A program made the translations under genes and the position numbers. From Bacteroidota bacterium (lineage in GTDB: Bacteria; Bacteroidota; Bacteroidia; Cytophagales; Cyclobacteriaceae): a stretch of DNA of 64,000 nt. Numbering within the stretch: the stretch's first letter is position 1; each line of letters begins with the position of its first letter. The stretch is from positions 1 to 64,000 of the forward strand of contig JAQCLE010000003.1 of the NCBI GenBank assembly GCA_027592755.1, read 5' to 3'. The notes under the pieces are model-generated. The model saw only the letters and a list, made by a program, of their open reading frames with translations, was not told the DNA's origin and made no database searches. Positions 1 to 8,343 of this stretch are shown piece by piece.

Positions 1-117
1 CACCGCACTATAATGATGTTCAAAGCCTGGCTTAGAGGAATTCACCATTCAGTTGATAACCTCCAGGGAATCTTGATCAGTATTGTTACAGGTTCAATAT
101 CCCCTTTTTCATTTTAG
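1..117 (+). mobile_element. IS1595-family transposase, degraded C-terminal remnant
   Basis: The window opens inside a reading frame encoding FKAWLRGIHHSVDNLQG, which I recognise as the conserved C-terminal segment of IS1595 (ISXO2-type) transposases. After codon CAG at 64-66 the family pattern continues in another frame as NLDQYCYRFN (69-98), so one base has been lost or two gained near 67-69. The rest of the transposase lies outside the window. No terminal inverted repeat can be confirmed. This is an inactive remnant by inspection; family assignment rests on memory of the motif only. Confidence 0.6.
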
Positions 118-155
118 GGCGTTTCAATTCCTCCTTTTAACCCAGAATACACGTC

Positions 156-1727
156 ATGCTCACTGTCATTTCCTTTGTTGGATTCACATTATTTGTTGCA
201 TTTTTTTCCTGGTATAAGTTGAGGAAAGAAAACCTTCGCTCGAAGGATGGGTATTTTTTGGGTGGAAGGTCCTTGACTGGTGGAGTGATTGCGGGATCCA
301 TGATTCTGACCAATATTTCGACGGAGCATCTGATTGGAATGAACGGCTCGGCCTACAAAAACGGCATGATCATAATTGCTTGGGAAGTTACTTCTACGAT
401 TGCTTTGGTGATTGCTGCATTGTACTTTTTGCCGATTTACATGAGGCTAGGCTTGTCAACGATTCCTCAGTATCTGGAGATTCGATTTGATGCAACTACA
501 AAAACCATAGTCTCGCTATTGCTGATGCTTTCTTTCGTGGTCACGCTACTGCCTATCGTGCTGTATACCGGAGCAATCAATCTGGAGAGTCTGTTCACTA
601 TTTCTGAGGTTTTTCAAATTAGTAAGTCAGAAGGAATTTGGTTGACAGTAATTACAATCGGGGTAATAGGTTCTGTTTATGCTATTTTGGGAGGATTAAA
701 AGCTGTTGCATTTTCTGATTCTATGAATGCAATCGGGCTAATGATTGGAGGGCTTATGGTTCCGTTTTTTGCTCTTTGGGAAATTGGCAGCGGAAATCTG
801 ATCACTGGATTTAGTAAAGTATATCAGACTATACCCGAAAAATTCAATGTCATCGGTGCTGAGGATTCGGTTTTGCCTTTTAGTACACTTTTCACTGGAT
901 TGATGATCAACCAAGTATATTTTTGGGGAATGAACCAAACAATTATTCAGCGTGCCCTTGGAGCAAAGAATATGGCTGAGGCCCAAAAAGGGCTTTTATT
1001 AACGGGAATATTCAAGATATTGATTCCTTTAATTATCGTTCTTCCGGGGATTATTGCTTTTTATTTTTACGGGGAACAATACTTTGGAGATCAAGATTTT
1101 ATTTATCCTGTTTTGGTCAAAAAAGTTCTCCCACTAAGTCTGATTGGCTTTTTTGCGGCAGTAGTTTTGGGTGCAGTTCTCAGTACATTCAATTCAGTTT
1201 TGAATTCTGCAGCTACGATTTTCAGTTTGGATCTTTATAAAAAAATCATTCAGCCCTCTGCATCTGATCAAGTTCTCGTTAGAGTGGGCAAAGTAAGTTC
1301 GTTGATCCTGGCAGTTTTGGCGATTTTGATTGCCCCAATGGTTGCTAATGCTCCCGACGGGCTGTATCAGTTGATGCAGCAACTCAACGGAATATTTTTC
1401 ATTCCCATCGCTTCCATTCTCATAGCTGGGTTCTTTATTCCCAAAATCTCAGCAATGGGGGCCAAAGTCGGGTTGGTAACAGGATTTTCTTTTTACCTGC
1501 TGACAACGTTTCTCGTGGAAGTAAACCTCCATTTCATCCATATTTGGGGCATAGAGTTTTTACTTAATCTAGGCGTGATGTATTTAGTAAGTTTGAAGTT
1601 TCCACCAAAAGTCCCGCTTATGAGTCCCGCTGGACCTCTGAATCTTCAGGAATGGAACTTTGCAAAGTTACTCTCTGTGGTACTTTGCCTGGTGACTTTG
1701 TTGATTTATTACTTTTTGGGAAGGTAA
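156..1727 (+). CDS. Sodium:solute symporter (SSS/SLC5 family)
   Basis: A 523-residue polytopic inner-membrane protein, the usual length for the SSS family, which couples sodium entry to uptake of sugars, polyols or similar solutes. It has about 13-14 hydrophobic segments. Family signatures visible are STIPQYLEIRFD at about 101-112 and GGLKAVAFSD at 179-188. The N-terminus (TNISTEHLIGMNGSAY, about 52-67) resembles the sugar/inositol branch. The substrate cannot be read from sequence, but the nearby inositol oxygenase gene (3995) makes myo-inositol a reasonable guess. ATG at 156 starts the first membrane helix directly. Confidence 0.85.
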   Translation: MLTVISFVGFTLFVAFFSWYKLRKENLRSKDGYFLGGRSLTGGVIAGSMILTNISTEHLIGMNGSAYKNGMIIIAWEVTSTIALVIAALYFLPIYMRLGLSTIPQYLEIRFDATTKTIVSLLLMLSFVVTLLPIVLYTGAINLESLFTISEVFQISKSEGIWLTVITIGVIGSVYAILGGLKAVAFSDSMNAIGLMIGGLMVPFFALWEIGSGNLITGFSKVYQTIPEKFNVIGAEDSVLPFSTLFTGLMINQVYFWGMNQTIIQRALGAKNMAEAQKGLLLTGIFKILIPLIIVLPGIIAFYFYGEQYFGDQDFIYPVLVKKVLPLSLIGFFAAVVLGAVLSTFNSVLNSAATIFSLDLYKKIIQPSASDQVLVRVGKVSSLILAVLAILIAPMVANAPDGLYQLMQQLNGIFFIPIASILIAGFFIPKISAMGAKVGLVTGFSFYLLTTFLVEVNLHFIHIWGIEFLLNLGVMYLVSLKFPPKVPLMSPAGPLNLQEWNFAKLLSVVLCLVTLLIYYFLGR

Positions 1728-1900
1728 AAATTCAGCATGTGAAGTTTTGAGCTTCATTGACGGGATGTTATTTAGGCTTGGTTATCAATTTGGATTGTAG
1801 TGTTAACACGGGTCATATCAGTAACGATATGAATTCGATTTTTAAGCCAATACAGACGATTTAAGGTGTTATTATCTCTTCAACCTAAAATGATACAAAC

Positions 1901-2530
1901 ATGAAACAGAAACAGCCCTATAATGCATATTATATGCGCACCAGTCACTTCCTTCAAAACATCATAACCCAAGTTGAACAAATACCAGAAGGTGCTGTCG
2001 TTTTTAAAGATGAGGGTGTATCTGGAAGAATAAATTTCGATCAGCGTAAATCCGCATCTAAGTTATTAGATGAGATTCGAGCAGGACGTATAAGATCATT
2101 ATCAGTTTTGTCTTCGGATCGCCTTGGTCGCTCGACATCAGATATATTGAATACCATTAATGTAGCCCACGAGCACAAGGTGCCAATTAAACTTATCCGT
2201 GAAGGAATCACCACATTGGATGAGAAAGGTAATGTTACCCCAATGACCATGCTTATGACTAACTTATTGTCAACTCTAGCAGAGTTTGCTTATTTGACCC
2301 AGCGTGAAAAATTTTTATCCGGGGTAGCAGCAGCTAAAGCTCTTGGAAAGTACACAGGAAGAAAGCCTGGTTCCATTGAAGATTTATCCAAGTTCCTATC
2401 CAAACCTAAAGTGGTTAAAATCCATACCTTATTAAAAGAAGGTATTGGTGTACGGAAAATATGTAGGGTAACAGAATCTTCACCCAACTATGTCTACAAG
2501 GTTAAGACCAGAATGTTAGAGACCGCCTAA
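1901..2530 (+). CDS. Small serine recombinase (resolvase/invertase type)
   Basis: A 209-residue protein of resolvase/invertase size. The N-terminal catalytic domain has the nucleophile in YMRTSHFLQ (Ser15), DEGVSGR at 37-43 and the arginine-bearing motif SDRLGR at 72-77. The C-terminal 50 residues (IHTLLKEGIGVRKICR onward) fit a helix-turn-helix DNA-binding domain. Serine recombinases of this size perform site-specific resolution or inversion. No partner transposase or obvious paired crossover sites are seen nearby, but a transposase remnant lies 1.8 kb upstream and the next gene downstream is truncated, so it may mark an old integration event. Confidence 0.85.
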   Translation: MKQKQPYNAYYMRTSHFLQNIITQVEQIPEGAVVFKDEGVSGRINFDQRKSASKLLDEIRAGRIRSLSVLSSDRLGRSTSDILNTINVAHEHKVPIKLIREGITTLDEKGNVTPMTMLMTNLLSTLAEFAYLTQREKFLSGVAAAKALGKYTGRKPGSIEDLSKFLSKPKVVKIHTLLKEGIGVRKICRVTESSPNYVYKVKTRMLETA

Positions 2531-2531
2531 A

Positions 2532-2558
2532 GCCCAGCACCCCTTTATGGGGATGGGC
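2532..2558 (+). terminator. GC-rich hairpin just after the recombinase stop
   Basis: GCCCA (2532-2536) pairs with TGGGC (2554-2558), and CCCC (2540-2543) with GGGG (2549-2552) around a TTTAT loop. An alternative outer stem ACCGCC/GGCGGT (2522-2527 with 2556-2561) overlaps the stop codon region. There is no T-tract, so termination is only a possibility. Confidence 0.3.
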
Positions 2559-2565
2559 GGTATAA

Positions 2566-2590
2566 GCCACGAGGACTTTATCCGAGTGGC
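2566..2590. repeat. Short inverted repeat with symmetric internal GA pairs
   Basis: GCCAC (2566-2570) and GTGGC (2586-2590) are perfect arms. Inside them GA-GGA and TCC-GA are arranged symmetrically around CTTTA, giving a 25-base hairpin with facing GA dinucleotides. It follows the recombinase gene and another hairpin. It could be a recombinase-related site or an RNA structure; no function can be assigned. Confidence 0.3.
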
Positions 2591-2709
2591 GACTATTACA
2601 GTCAGGTATTTAGATCACATGATTCATACGAACCCTATCCTCGGCTGGATAAAAAAAATAGATTTATTTGAAATCAGTTGGGGTGGTGTTCTGGATATTG
2701 ATGTCCGCC

Positions 2710-3567
2710 TCATTGATCACCATGCCCTTCTGCTCCCAGGTATTCCCGTATTTGTCCAATGGACCGGTCCATGGCTGTGATTTCCGCAAAACGTTCCCTC
2801 AAAACGTCCCGCTGCAGTCTTTCCACCGGATATCCTGTTTCATTGGAAGTCAGTGTCACCAATTTGTCACCAAATTCCTCTGGCAATCCCTCATAAAGTG
2901 CCAGGTCTTCGGGCAAAGCGCTGTAAGGTTCATGAGGGGAACCATACCAAATCACCAAGAAGAAAGGCTGGCCTTTTTCTTTGGATTTTTTGATAAATTG
3001 AATGGCTTCGGTAATGAGAATTTCGGAACTTTCCCCTACAAACTGTTGCTCGGCAGCCCCGTTTCGGGAAAGATGAGGATTCATTTCAAAAAAATTGTCA
3101 TGTGACAGGTATTCGTCAAAACCCATGGCTTTGGGATTGGTTGGTGAATCTGCCTTCACCGGTCCCAAGTGCCATTTACCAAAATGTGCCGTGGCATAAC
3201 CGGCATCTTTCATGATTTTGGCTATACTGATCTCCTCTGGCCGGATCGAATACCCTGGGGAAAAAGTCCCATAACGATTCGGATGTCTACCTGTAATTAT
3301 ACTCCCTCGAGTAGGTGAGCAAACCGGTGAGGCAGCATAAAAACGGTCCAATCGAAGACCTTTCGCTGCCATCTCATCCAATACAGGTGTATGCAGATAA
3401 GGGTGACCGTTATAGGCGGTTTCGTCCCAGCCGTGATCGTCGCCCATTAGTAGGACGATGTTGGGCAACTCGTTTTGAAGGTTTTTTGCATTGCTTTCTT
3501 GGCAAGAAAGCAGCGTAAGCAATGCTAATAGACAAAAGAAAATGTGAGCTATCAATGGATTCTTCAT
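2710..3567 (-). pseudogene. Sulfatase lipoprotein, C-terminally truncated
   Basis: A 285-residue product versus about 450 or more for family I sulfatases. It has a lipoprotein signal (LLSC, Cys22), metal-binding aspartates in GDDHG (42-46), the formylglycine signature CSPTR (Cys83 to Arg87) and GKWHLG. Similarity runs through FAEITAMDRSIGQIREYL near the C-terminus, exactly where family members continue into a DNG-type metal site; here the frame ends a few codons later in unrelated sequence. The missing part supplies calcium and substrate contacts, so the product is probably inactive. No downstream continuation appears in any frame, so this looks like a deletion or insertion junction close to the recombinase gene. 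Confidence 0.75.
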
Positions 3568-3994
3568 GAATATTTTGGGAATTAATTATTTGATTCTTGC
3601 GTTTTTCAAAAATACCAAGAAAATAATTTCAATTTTTTCCTTATTTGCTTCATTTACTCCCCAATTGTTGGTGCAGGAAATCCAAAGTCCAACAGACAAT
3701 TTAGTTTTGCAGGCTAGTGAGAAGCCTACCTCTTTGCTTTCAAACTTTAATTCCTTTTTATATTTGCTTTCTGATTTGAAGAGCTTTGAATCTTTACTTC
3801 TACAAGGGATGAATCTAGTGGTGATAAGCTGTTTTCAGGGCTAATTTCTCTTAGCATTTACTGGAATTCCTTATTTATTGCAGACCAATGCTGAATAACC
3901 AATTCAGAATTAAAAATTTTGAATTTTTGTTTCAAAATCTCATTGATGAGAACTTGAATTATTTTTTTATATTTATTTCCAAAATTGCAACCCT
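3568..3994. other. Intergenic region between divergent sulfatase remnant and inositol oxygenase
   Basis: About 430 bases of AT-rich sequence. A 92-codon open frame at 3566-3844 has low-complexity, unconvincing content and I do not call it a gene. The last 60 bases before 3995 are very AT-rich and should hold the inositol oxygenase promoter, but I see no clean TAnnTTTG element. Confidence 0.4.
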
Positions 3995-4876
3995 ATGAAA
4001 ATCAAGCTCTCAGAATCTGAAATTGCTCCGCTTCAGTCAATAGAGGAATGGGAAGATGACCTCTTGGTGAGGTATCCTGAACCAAAAGACAAGCAAGCCA
4101 AAGCGAAGGACGATTACCGGAATTACCATGATTCTGAGAAAGTGGATACTGTAAGGCAGTTTTATAAACTTAACCATACCTACCAGACCTATGATTTTGT
4201 TCTGGAGAAGGAAAGGGAATTTTTGAAATTTGGGGAAAAGGAAATGCCGTTTTGGGAGGCGGTTGATTACCTCAATACACTGATTGATGATTCAGATCCG
4301 GATACCAATTTGGACCAGTTGCAGCATTTGCTGCAGACTTCAGAAGCTATTCGTGCAGATGGGCATCCTGATTGGTTTGTACTAACAGGGTTTATCCATG
4401 ATTTGGGCAAAGTGTTGTGCTTGTTTGGTGAGCCTCAATGGGCAGTAGTTGGCGATACTTTTCCGGTTGGATGCAGACATTCGGATGCTATAGTTTACCC
4501 AGAGTTTTTCGAAGTAAACCCTGATTCAAAAGACGATCGCTACAATACCAAATACGGGGTGTATTCGCATCAGTGTGGCCTGGATCAGGTCAAAATGTCC
4601 TGGGGACATGATGAATATTTATATCAGATGGTCAAGGACTACCTCCCGGAACCTGCACTTTATATGATTAGGTATCATTCTTTTTATTCGCAGCATAGGG
4701 AAAATGCCTACGATCACTTATTAAATGATCACGACAGAGAGATGTTTAAATGGGTAGATAAATTCAATCCTTACGACTTGTATTCCAAAGTGCCAGTACC
4801 ACCGGATTCCAAGGCCTTGAGACCTTATTATGAGGAATTGGTCGCCAAATATCTCCCAGCAACAATGAGATTTTAA
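3995..4876 (+). CDS. myo-Inositol oxygenase
   Basis: A 293-residue protein matching the eukaryote-type MIOX family (human enzyme 285 residues), which cleaves myo-inositol with oxygen to give D-glucuronate at a mixed-valent di-iron centre. By alignment from memory with the human enzyme the iron ligands are His111, His135, Asp136 (FIHDLGK), His205 (SWGHDEY), His228 (RYHSFY) and Asp261 (NPYDLY), all present. It is cytosolic, with no signal peptide. The symporter at 156 might supply substrate, but genes between them are remnants and no further uronate-pathway gene is seen in the window. Confidence 0.92.
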   Translation: MKIKLSESEIAPLQSIEEWEDDLLVRYPEPKDKQAKAKDDYRNYHDSEKVDTVRQFYKLNHTYQTYDFVLEKEREFLKFGEKEMPFWEAVDYLNTLIDDSDPDTNLDQLQHLLQTSEAIRADGHPDWFVLTGFIHDLGKVLCLFGEPQWAVVGDTFPVGCRHSDAIVYPEFFEVNPDSKDDRYNTKYGVYSHQCGLDQVKMSWGHDEYLYQMVKDYLPEPALYMIRYHSFYSQHRENAYDHLLNDHDREMFKWVDKFNPYDLYSKVPVPPDSKALRPYYEELVAKYLPATMRF

Positions 4877-5032
4877 GGCAAAACTATAAATGAAAAAAGG
4901 GACGTTTCGATAGTAATATGAAAAGTGGAATATTTGATAACCTGTTGGCTAAAATGGTTGACCACAAGCCATGTCCTTACAAAGTGATCTGTATTTATTA
5001 AGTGCCTACTTCAATAATTTTAAATTACCTAA

Positions 5033-5039
5033 GAGGAGA
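5033..5039 (+). promoter_or_regulatory. Strong Shine-Dalgarno site before the LamG-like lipoprotein gene
   Basis: GAGGAGA lies 6 bases before the ATG at 5046. Most other starts in this window lack such a site, as is normal in Bacteroidota. It fixes the start of the following gene and suggests that the gene came from another lineage. Confidence 0.6.
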
Positions 5040-5045
5040 ACAATC

Positions 5046-5911
5046 ATGAATAAAATCTTAAATTCAACAGTCATTAACCTGTTTTTACTGGCCGCCTGTA
5101 CCCAAAGTCCCACTCTTATTACCAACGGGCTCATCCTTGACCTTGACGCTGATAAGGGCGTAACTCTTGAGGACGGAAACATGGTCATCAACTGGAAGAA
5201 CCAGGTAGTCGGATTCGCAGCTCAGGACTTCGCCCAACGCGACAAAGGCCGCGACATTCCCGGATCAGGGCGCCCAACCTGAAAGAAAACATTGCTGAGC
5301 TTGGCGGACACAACAGTCTGATCTTCCGGGAAGATGAACTGATAAACATGGACGAAGACGCTTTCGACCATCTTATTACAGGCAGCGGATACACCTGGTT
5401 TACGGTCATGAACGCCTACGCTCAGGTTGGGAAACTGAAAGACGTAAGTGTTTTTTTCGGAAACCTCGGTTGTCATCCAGGTAGGCATTGTGAGGGATTC
5501 TGGGCCGGCTTTGAGGATGACAGCGATCTTTGGACGGGCCCGCGGAATGGCATGACCTTCGGCCGTTACAATACAGACAACCCGAAGCTCATGGGGCCCA
5601 GGTTTGAGGAAAACAAGTATTATGTGGTCGCAGGGCGACTTGCCTCAGGTACCGGCACCGTCATAACTGATGTTTTTGTCGACAGCGCTGTACCGTACGG
5701 TTCGGTGGAGTTCCCCGTCAATCCCAAAGCAGACGCTTCTGTAATGGCAATAGGGACAGAACGTGACGCCTGGCAGCATCCAGGCCAGGAATCGTTCGAC
5801 GGAGAACTTGTCAGGATGTTGTTTTACGAACGTTCCCTCTCTGATGAAGAGATGGTCAAAACAATGGCCATTCTCAAGAAAATCTATTTCGATACGGCAT
5901 CAACGGAATAA
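5046..5911 (+). pseudogene. LamG/concanavalin-like lipoprotein, single frameshift
   Basis: Two overlapping pieces make one protein of about 288 residues. The first (5046 to about 5278) starts with a lipoprotein signal (LLAAC) and ends at GRPT-stop. The second resumes in another frame with NLKENIAELGGHNSLIF and runs to 5911, ending in the FDGELVRMLFYERSLSDEE pattern typical of LamG/laminin-G-like sugar-binding domains. One base lost near 5277-5279 explains the break. The segment is much more GC-rich than its surroundings (39 of 60 bases at 5221-5280, 34 of 60 at 5521-5580). Together with the Shine-Dalgarno site this suggests recent transfer. Binding partner unknown. Confidence 0.72.
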
Positions 5912-5938
5912 AACGATTTTAAATAAAAAAACTGAAGA

Positions 5939-6493
5939 ATGGCTGCCACTCCGTCAAACATGCTTCCCTTAGGTACTAAAGCTCCTGATTTCAATTTGCC
6001 CGATACAGTATCTGGTAAGAACATTGGCCTGGAAACAATAAAATCCTCGAAGGGTACGGTTATCATGTTCATCTGCAACCATTGCCCCTTTGTCCTACAT
6101 GTACAGAAGGAGATAGTAAAAATTTCTCAGGAATATCACGACAAGGGATTTTCATTCGTCGCCATTAGTTCCAATGATGTTCAGAACTACCCACAGGATT
6201 CACCAGAAAAAATGAAGCAACATGCCAAAACTCATGATTTCAATTTTCCTTACCTCTATGATGAAAGCCAGTACATTGCGAAAGCTTACCAGGCCGCATG
6301 TACCCCGGATTTCTATGTTTTCGATGCAAATCTCAAACTCTATTATCGCGGGCGAATGGATGAATCCACACCAGGTAATTCGATTCCGGTAACGGGCCAT
6401 GACCTCCGATTAGCATTGGATGCTCTCAACGAAGGTCATCCATCCCCTACCGATCAGTCCCCAAGTATCGGTTGTAATATCAAATGGAAATAG
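5939..6493 (+). CDS. Thioredoxin-fold redoxin (AhpC/TSA-like)
   Basis: A 184-residue cytosolic thioredoxin-fold protein. The redox motif is CNHCPF with Cys46 and Cys49, a CxxC in the position of the thioredoxin/peroxiredoxin active site after the APDFNLPD entry motif (15-22). This subfamily is widespread and thought to act as a thiol-disulfide reductase or peroxide-related enzyme; its substrate is not defined. It ends 4 bases from the convergent superoxide dismutase gene, a pairing compatible with oxidative-stress defence. The ATG at 5939 precedes a compact N-terminus with no signal peptide. Confidence 0.85.
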   Translation: MAATPSNMLPLGTKAPDFNLPDTVSGKNIGLETIKSSKGTVIMFICNHCPFVLHVQKEIVKISQEYHDKGFSFVAISSNDVQNYPQDSPEKMKQHAKTHDFNFPYLYDESQYIAKAYQAACTPDFYVFDANLKLYYRGRMDESTPGNSIPVTGHDLRLALDALNEGHPSPTDQSPSIGCNIKWK

Positions 6494-6497
6494 AAAT

Positions 6498-7106
6498 TTA
6501 TTTGCCTGCCGAATATCGCCTGGCAACCTCATTCCAATTGATAACATTAAAAAATGCTGCTATATAATCTGGTCTACGGTTTTGGTAGTTTAAATAATAC
6601 GCATGTTCCCATACATCCAGACCCAGGATCGGATTACCACCACAACCAACCCCAGGCATAAGAGAATTGTCCTGGTTAGGTGTAGAACAAATCTCGACAC
6701 GTCCTCCTGAGTGAACACACAACCAGGCCCAACCAGATCCAAATCTTGTTGCAGCAGCTTTTGAAAAAGCCTCTTTGAATTCCCGGAAAGAGCCACATGC
6801 GCTATCGATTGCTGTAGCAAGATCTCCGGAAGGCTCTCCACCACCACTGGGTGACATGATAGTCCAGAAAAGAGAATGATTGAAATGACCCCCGCCATTG
6901 TTCCTAACAGCAGGTGGCGCTTGTTCAATACCCTTCATAATTTCCTCAAGGGATTTATTTTCAAATGAGGTACCCACAATCGCATTATTGAGGTTGGTAA
7001 CATAGGCATTGTGATGTTTTCCGTGATGAATTTCCATTGTTCTTGTATCAATGTGCGGCTCCAGGGCATCGTGAGCATATGGTAATTTTGGTAATTCAAA
7101 GGCCAT
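6498..7106 (-). CDS. Fe/Mn superoxide dismutase
   Basis: A 202-residue enzyme that converts superoxide to hydrogen peroxide and oxygen. Metal ligands His27, His77, Asp164 and His168 sit in [18 protein letters not shown] and [10 protein letters not shown]. It is cytosolic, with no signal peptide. Residues around GSGWAWL and the DVWEHAYY block do not let me fix iron versus manganese. It is convergent with the redoxin gene at 5939. Confidence 0.96.
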   Translation of the reverse strand: MAFELPKLPYAHDALEPHIDTRTMEIHHGKHHNAYVTNLNNAIVGTSFENKSLEEIMKGIEQAPPAVRNNGGGHFNHSLFWTIMSPSGGGEPSGDLATAIDSACGSFREFKEAFSKAAATRFGSGWAWLCVHSGGRVEICSTPNQDNSLMPGVGCGGNPILGLDVWEHAYYLNYQNRRPDYIAAFFNVINWNEVARRYSAGK

Positions 7107-7240
7107 CTTATTTGTGTTTTAAGGTTTAAAAAAGTGTTATAGTTTATTTGAGACTTAACCCATCAAAAATTCAAGATTTAAAATGAATCAGGATAGTAAA
7201 GCTAATGATGATGGATAAAAAGACCTATGCAGTTGATCAA

Positions 7241-7690
7241 TTACTTCCGTAATTCTTTGAAAAACTCTCTGACAAGGTCACCACATTCTTTTGCCATCAA
7301 GCCTGATTCAAAAGAGGTCTTTGAGTGAAGAACTTCCTGTTTAATTTTAGTGAACCCTCTTGCATTATCACTTGCACCAAACACCAGCCTATCAATTTGA
7401 GCCCAATACAGCGCACCGACACACATCAAGCAGGGTTCAAGCGTAACAAACATCGTACACCCTTTCAGGTATTTTGCACCCAAATAATTTTGTGCTGCGG
7501 TGATTGCCAGGATTTCAGCATGCGCCGTTACGTCATTTAGTTTTTCAGTCTGATTGTATCCCTTGCCAATTATCCTGTTTTCACAAATAACTACAGCCCC
7601 AACGGGAATTTCATCTTCTTCCCTGGCTTGAAGTGCTAACTTGTAGGCTTCGTTCATAAAATGTTCATCACTAAATACACTCAAAGGCAT
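7241..7690 (-). CDS. tadA: tRNA adenosine(34) deaminase
   Basis: A 149-residue zinc-dependent deaminase that makes inosine at the wobble position of tRNA-Arg(ACG). The zinc and catalytic site are visible as HAE (His57, Glu59) and PCLMC (Cys87, Cys90). Length and the motif TLEPCLMCVGAL fit TadA better than cytidine or guanine deaminases. It starts 2 bases after the upstream gene at 7693-8274 and is probably co-transcribed with it. Confidence 0.92.
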   Translation of the reverse strand: MPLSVFSDEHFMNEAYKLALQAREEDEIPVGAVVICENRIIGKGYNQTEKLNDVTAHAEILAITAAQNYLGAKYLKGCTMFVTLEPCLMCVGALYWAQIDRLVFGASDNARGFTKIKQEVLHSKTSFESGLMAKECGDLVREFFKELRK

Positions 7691-7692
7691 AG

Positions 7693-8274
7693 CTACTTGA
7701 GGGCGATGCCTTCCATTATTTCATTAGCAACAGGAGACCATTGGTTCTTGGTTTTAGCGTCGGAAGTGAAATTGTAAATAAGCGTGGTTTCCTTATAAAC
7801 CGTATACATGATATAGGTGTATTTTCTCAAGGCAGTCGGACCCCGAAATGATTTCTCATCTTCTCTTAGGGTTGATATAAATTCAAAAACGGCAAATTGC
7901 TGACCCCTCACATCTTTGATTTCCTCCTTGGAAAACTCCGCATCATCGTATAGGCTCAAAATATTTGCTTTGTAGAAATCTTTATAGATCTCAATATCCT
8001 CCTGTCTCCAGCGGCTAACATTTTGACTGATCGAAAGATCAATTTCACCGGTTGGGTCAGTATAAAATGCGACCGGAGCCCTATAGTGACCATGCCTTTC
8101 GAATACGGCATTATCCGGAAGGAGAATGAAATTTGCCGGAATGCTTAATGAAATTTCATTGGTGGCATTTACACGAACAAACTTCCCTGATTGACCGGGA
8201 TAGAGAAAAGGAAGAAGAGCTAATAATAAGAGCATGGACGTACATTTAAGTTTAACAAAATTAACCTTAACCAA
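7693..8274 (-). CDS. Exported protein of unknown function
   Basis: A 193-residue protein with a hydrophobic N-terminal segment (SMLLLLALLPFLYPG) consistent with a signal peptide; the real start could be the internal Met14. The mature part contains ISLSIPANFILLPD and a beta-rich pattern that faintly resembles PsbP-like or lipoprotein-sorting folds, but I do not recognise the family. It is probably periplasmic. It lies 2 bases upstream of tadA on the same strand and is divergent from aspS. Confidence 0.7.
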   Translation of the reverse strand: MVKVNFVKLKCTSMLLLLALLPFLYPGQSGKFVRVNATNEISLSIPANFILLPDNAVFERHGHYRAPVAFYTDPTGEIDLSISQNVSRWRQEDIEIYKDFYKANILSLYDDAEFSKEEIKDVRGQQFAVFEFISTLREDEKSFRGPTALRKYTYIMYTVYKETTLIYNFTSDAKTKNQWSPVANEIMEGIALK

Positions 8275-8290
8275 AGATTACACCAGAATC

Positions 8291-8324
8291 TTTAAGTGTA
8301 AGATGATTTCAAGTTTAACTTTGC
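8291..8324 (+). promoter_or_regulatory. Bacteroidota-type promoter of aspS
   Basis: TAACTTTGC at 8316-8324 matches the -7 element TAnnTTTGY perfectly. TTTA at 8291-8294 is a one-mismatch -33 TTTG at 21-base spacing. Predicted initiation is near 8330, leaving a leader of about 14 bases before ATG 8344. Confidence 0.5.
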
Positions 8325-8343
8325 CCACTTTAAATTTTAAGCA

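Noticed and set aside
2600-2760. Second readable minus-strand frame (DKYGNTWEQKGMVINEAD) overlapping the sulfatase end
   Set aside because: It looks protein-like for about 30 codons but has no start, no family I recognise, and overlaps the well-supported sulfatase frame; treated as chance.
2668-3105. 145-codon open frame on the plus strand
   Set aside because: It is antisense to the clear sulfatase reading frame and has no domain pattern.
3566-3844. 92-codon open frame in the sulfatase-inositol oxygenase gap
   Set aside because: Low-complexity Phe/Lys/Ser-rich product with no recognisable signal; no support as a gene.
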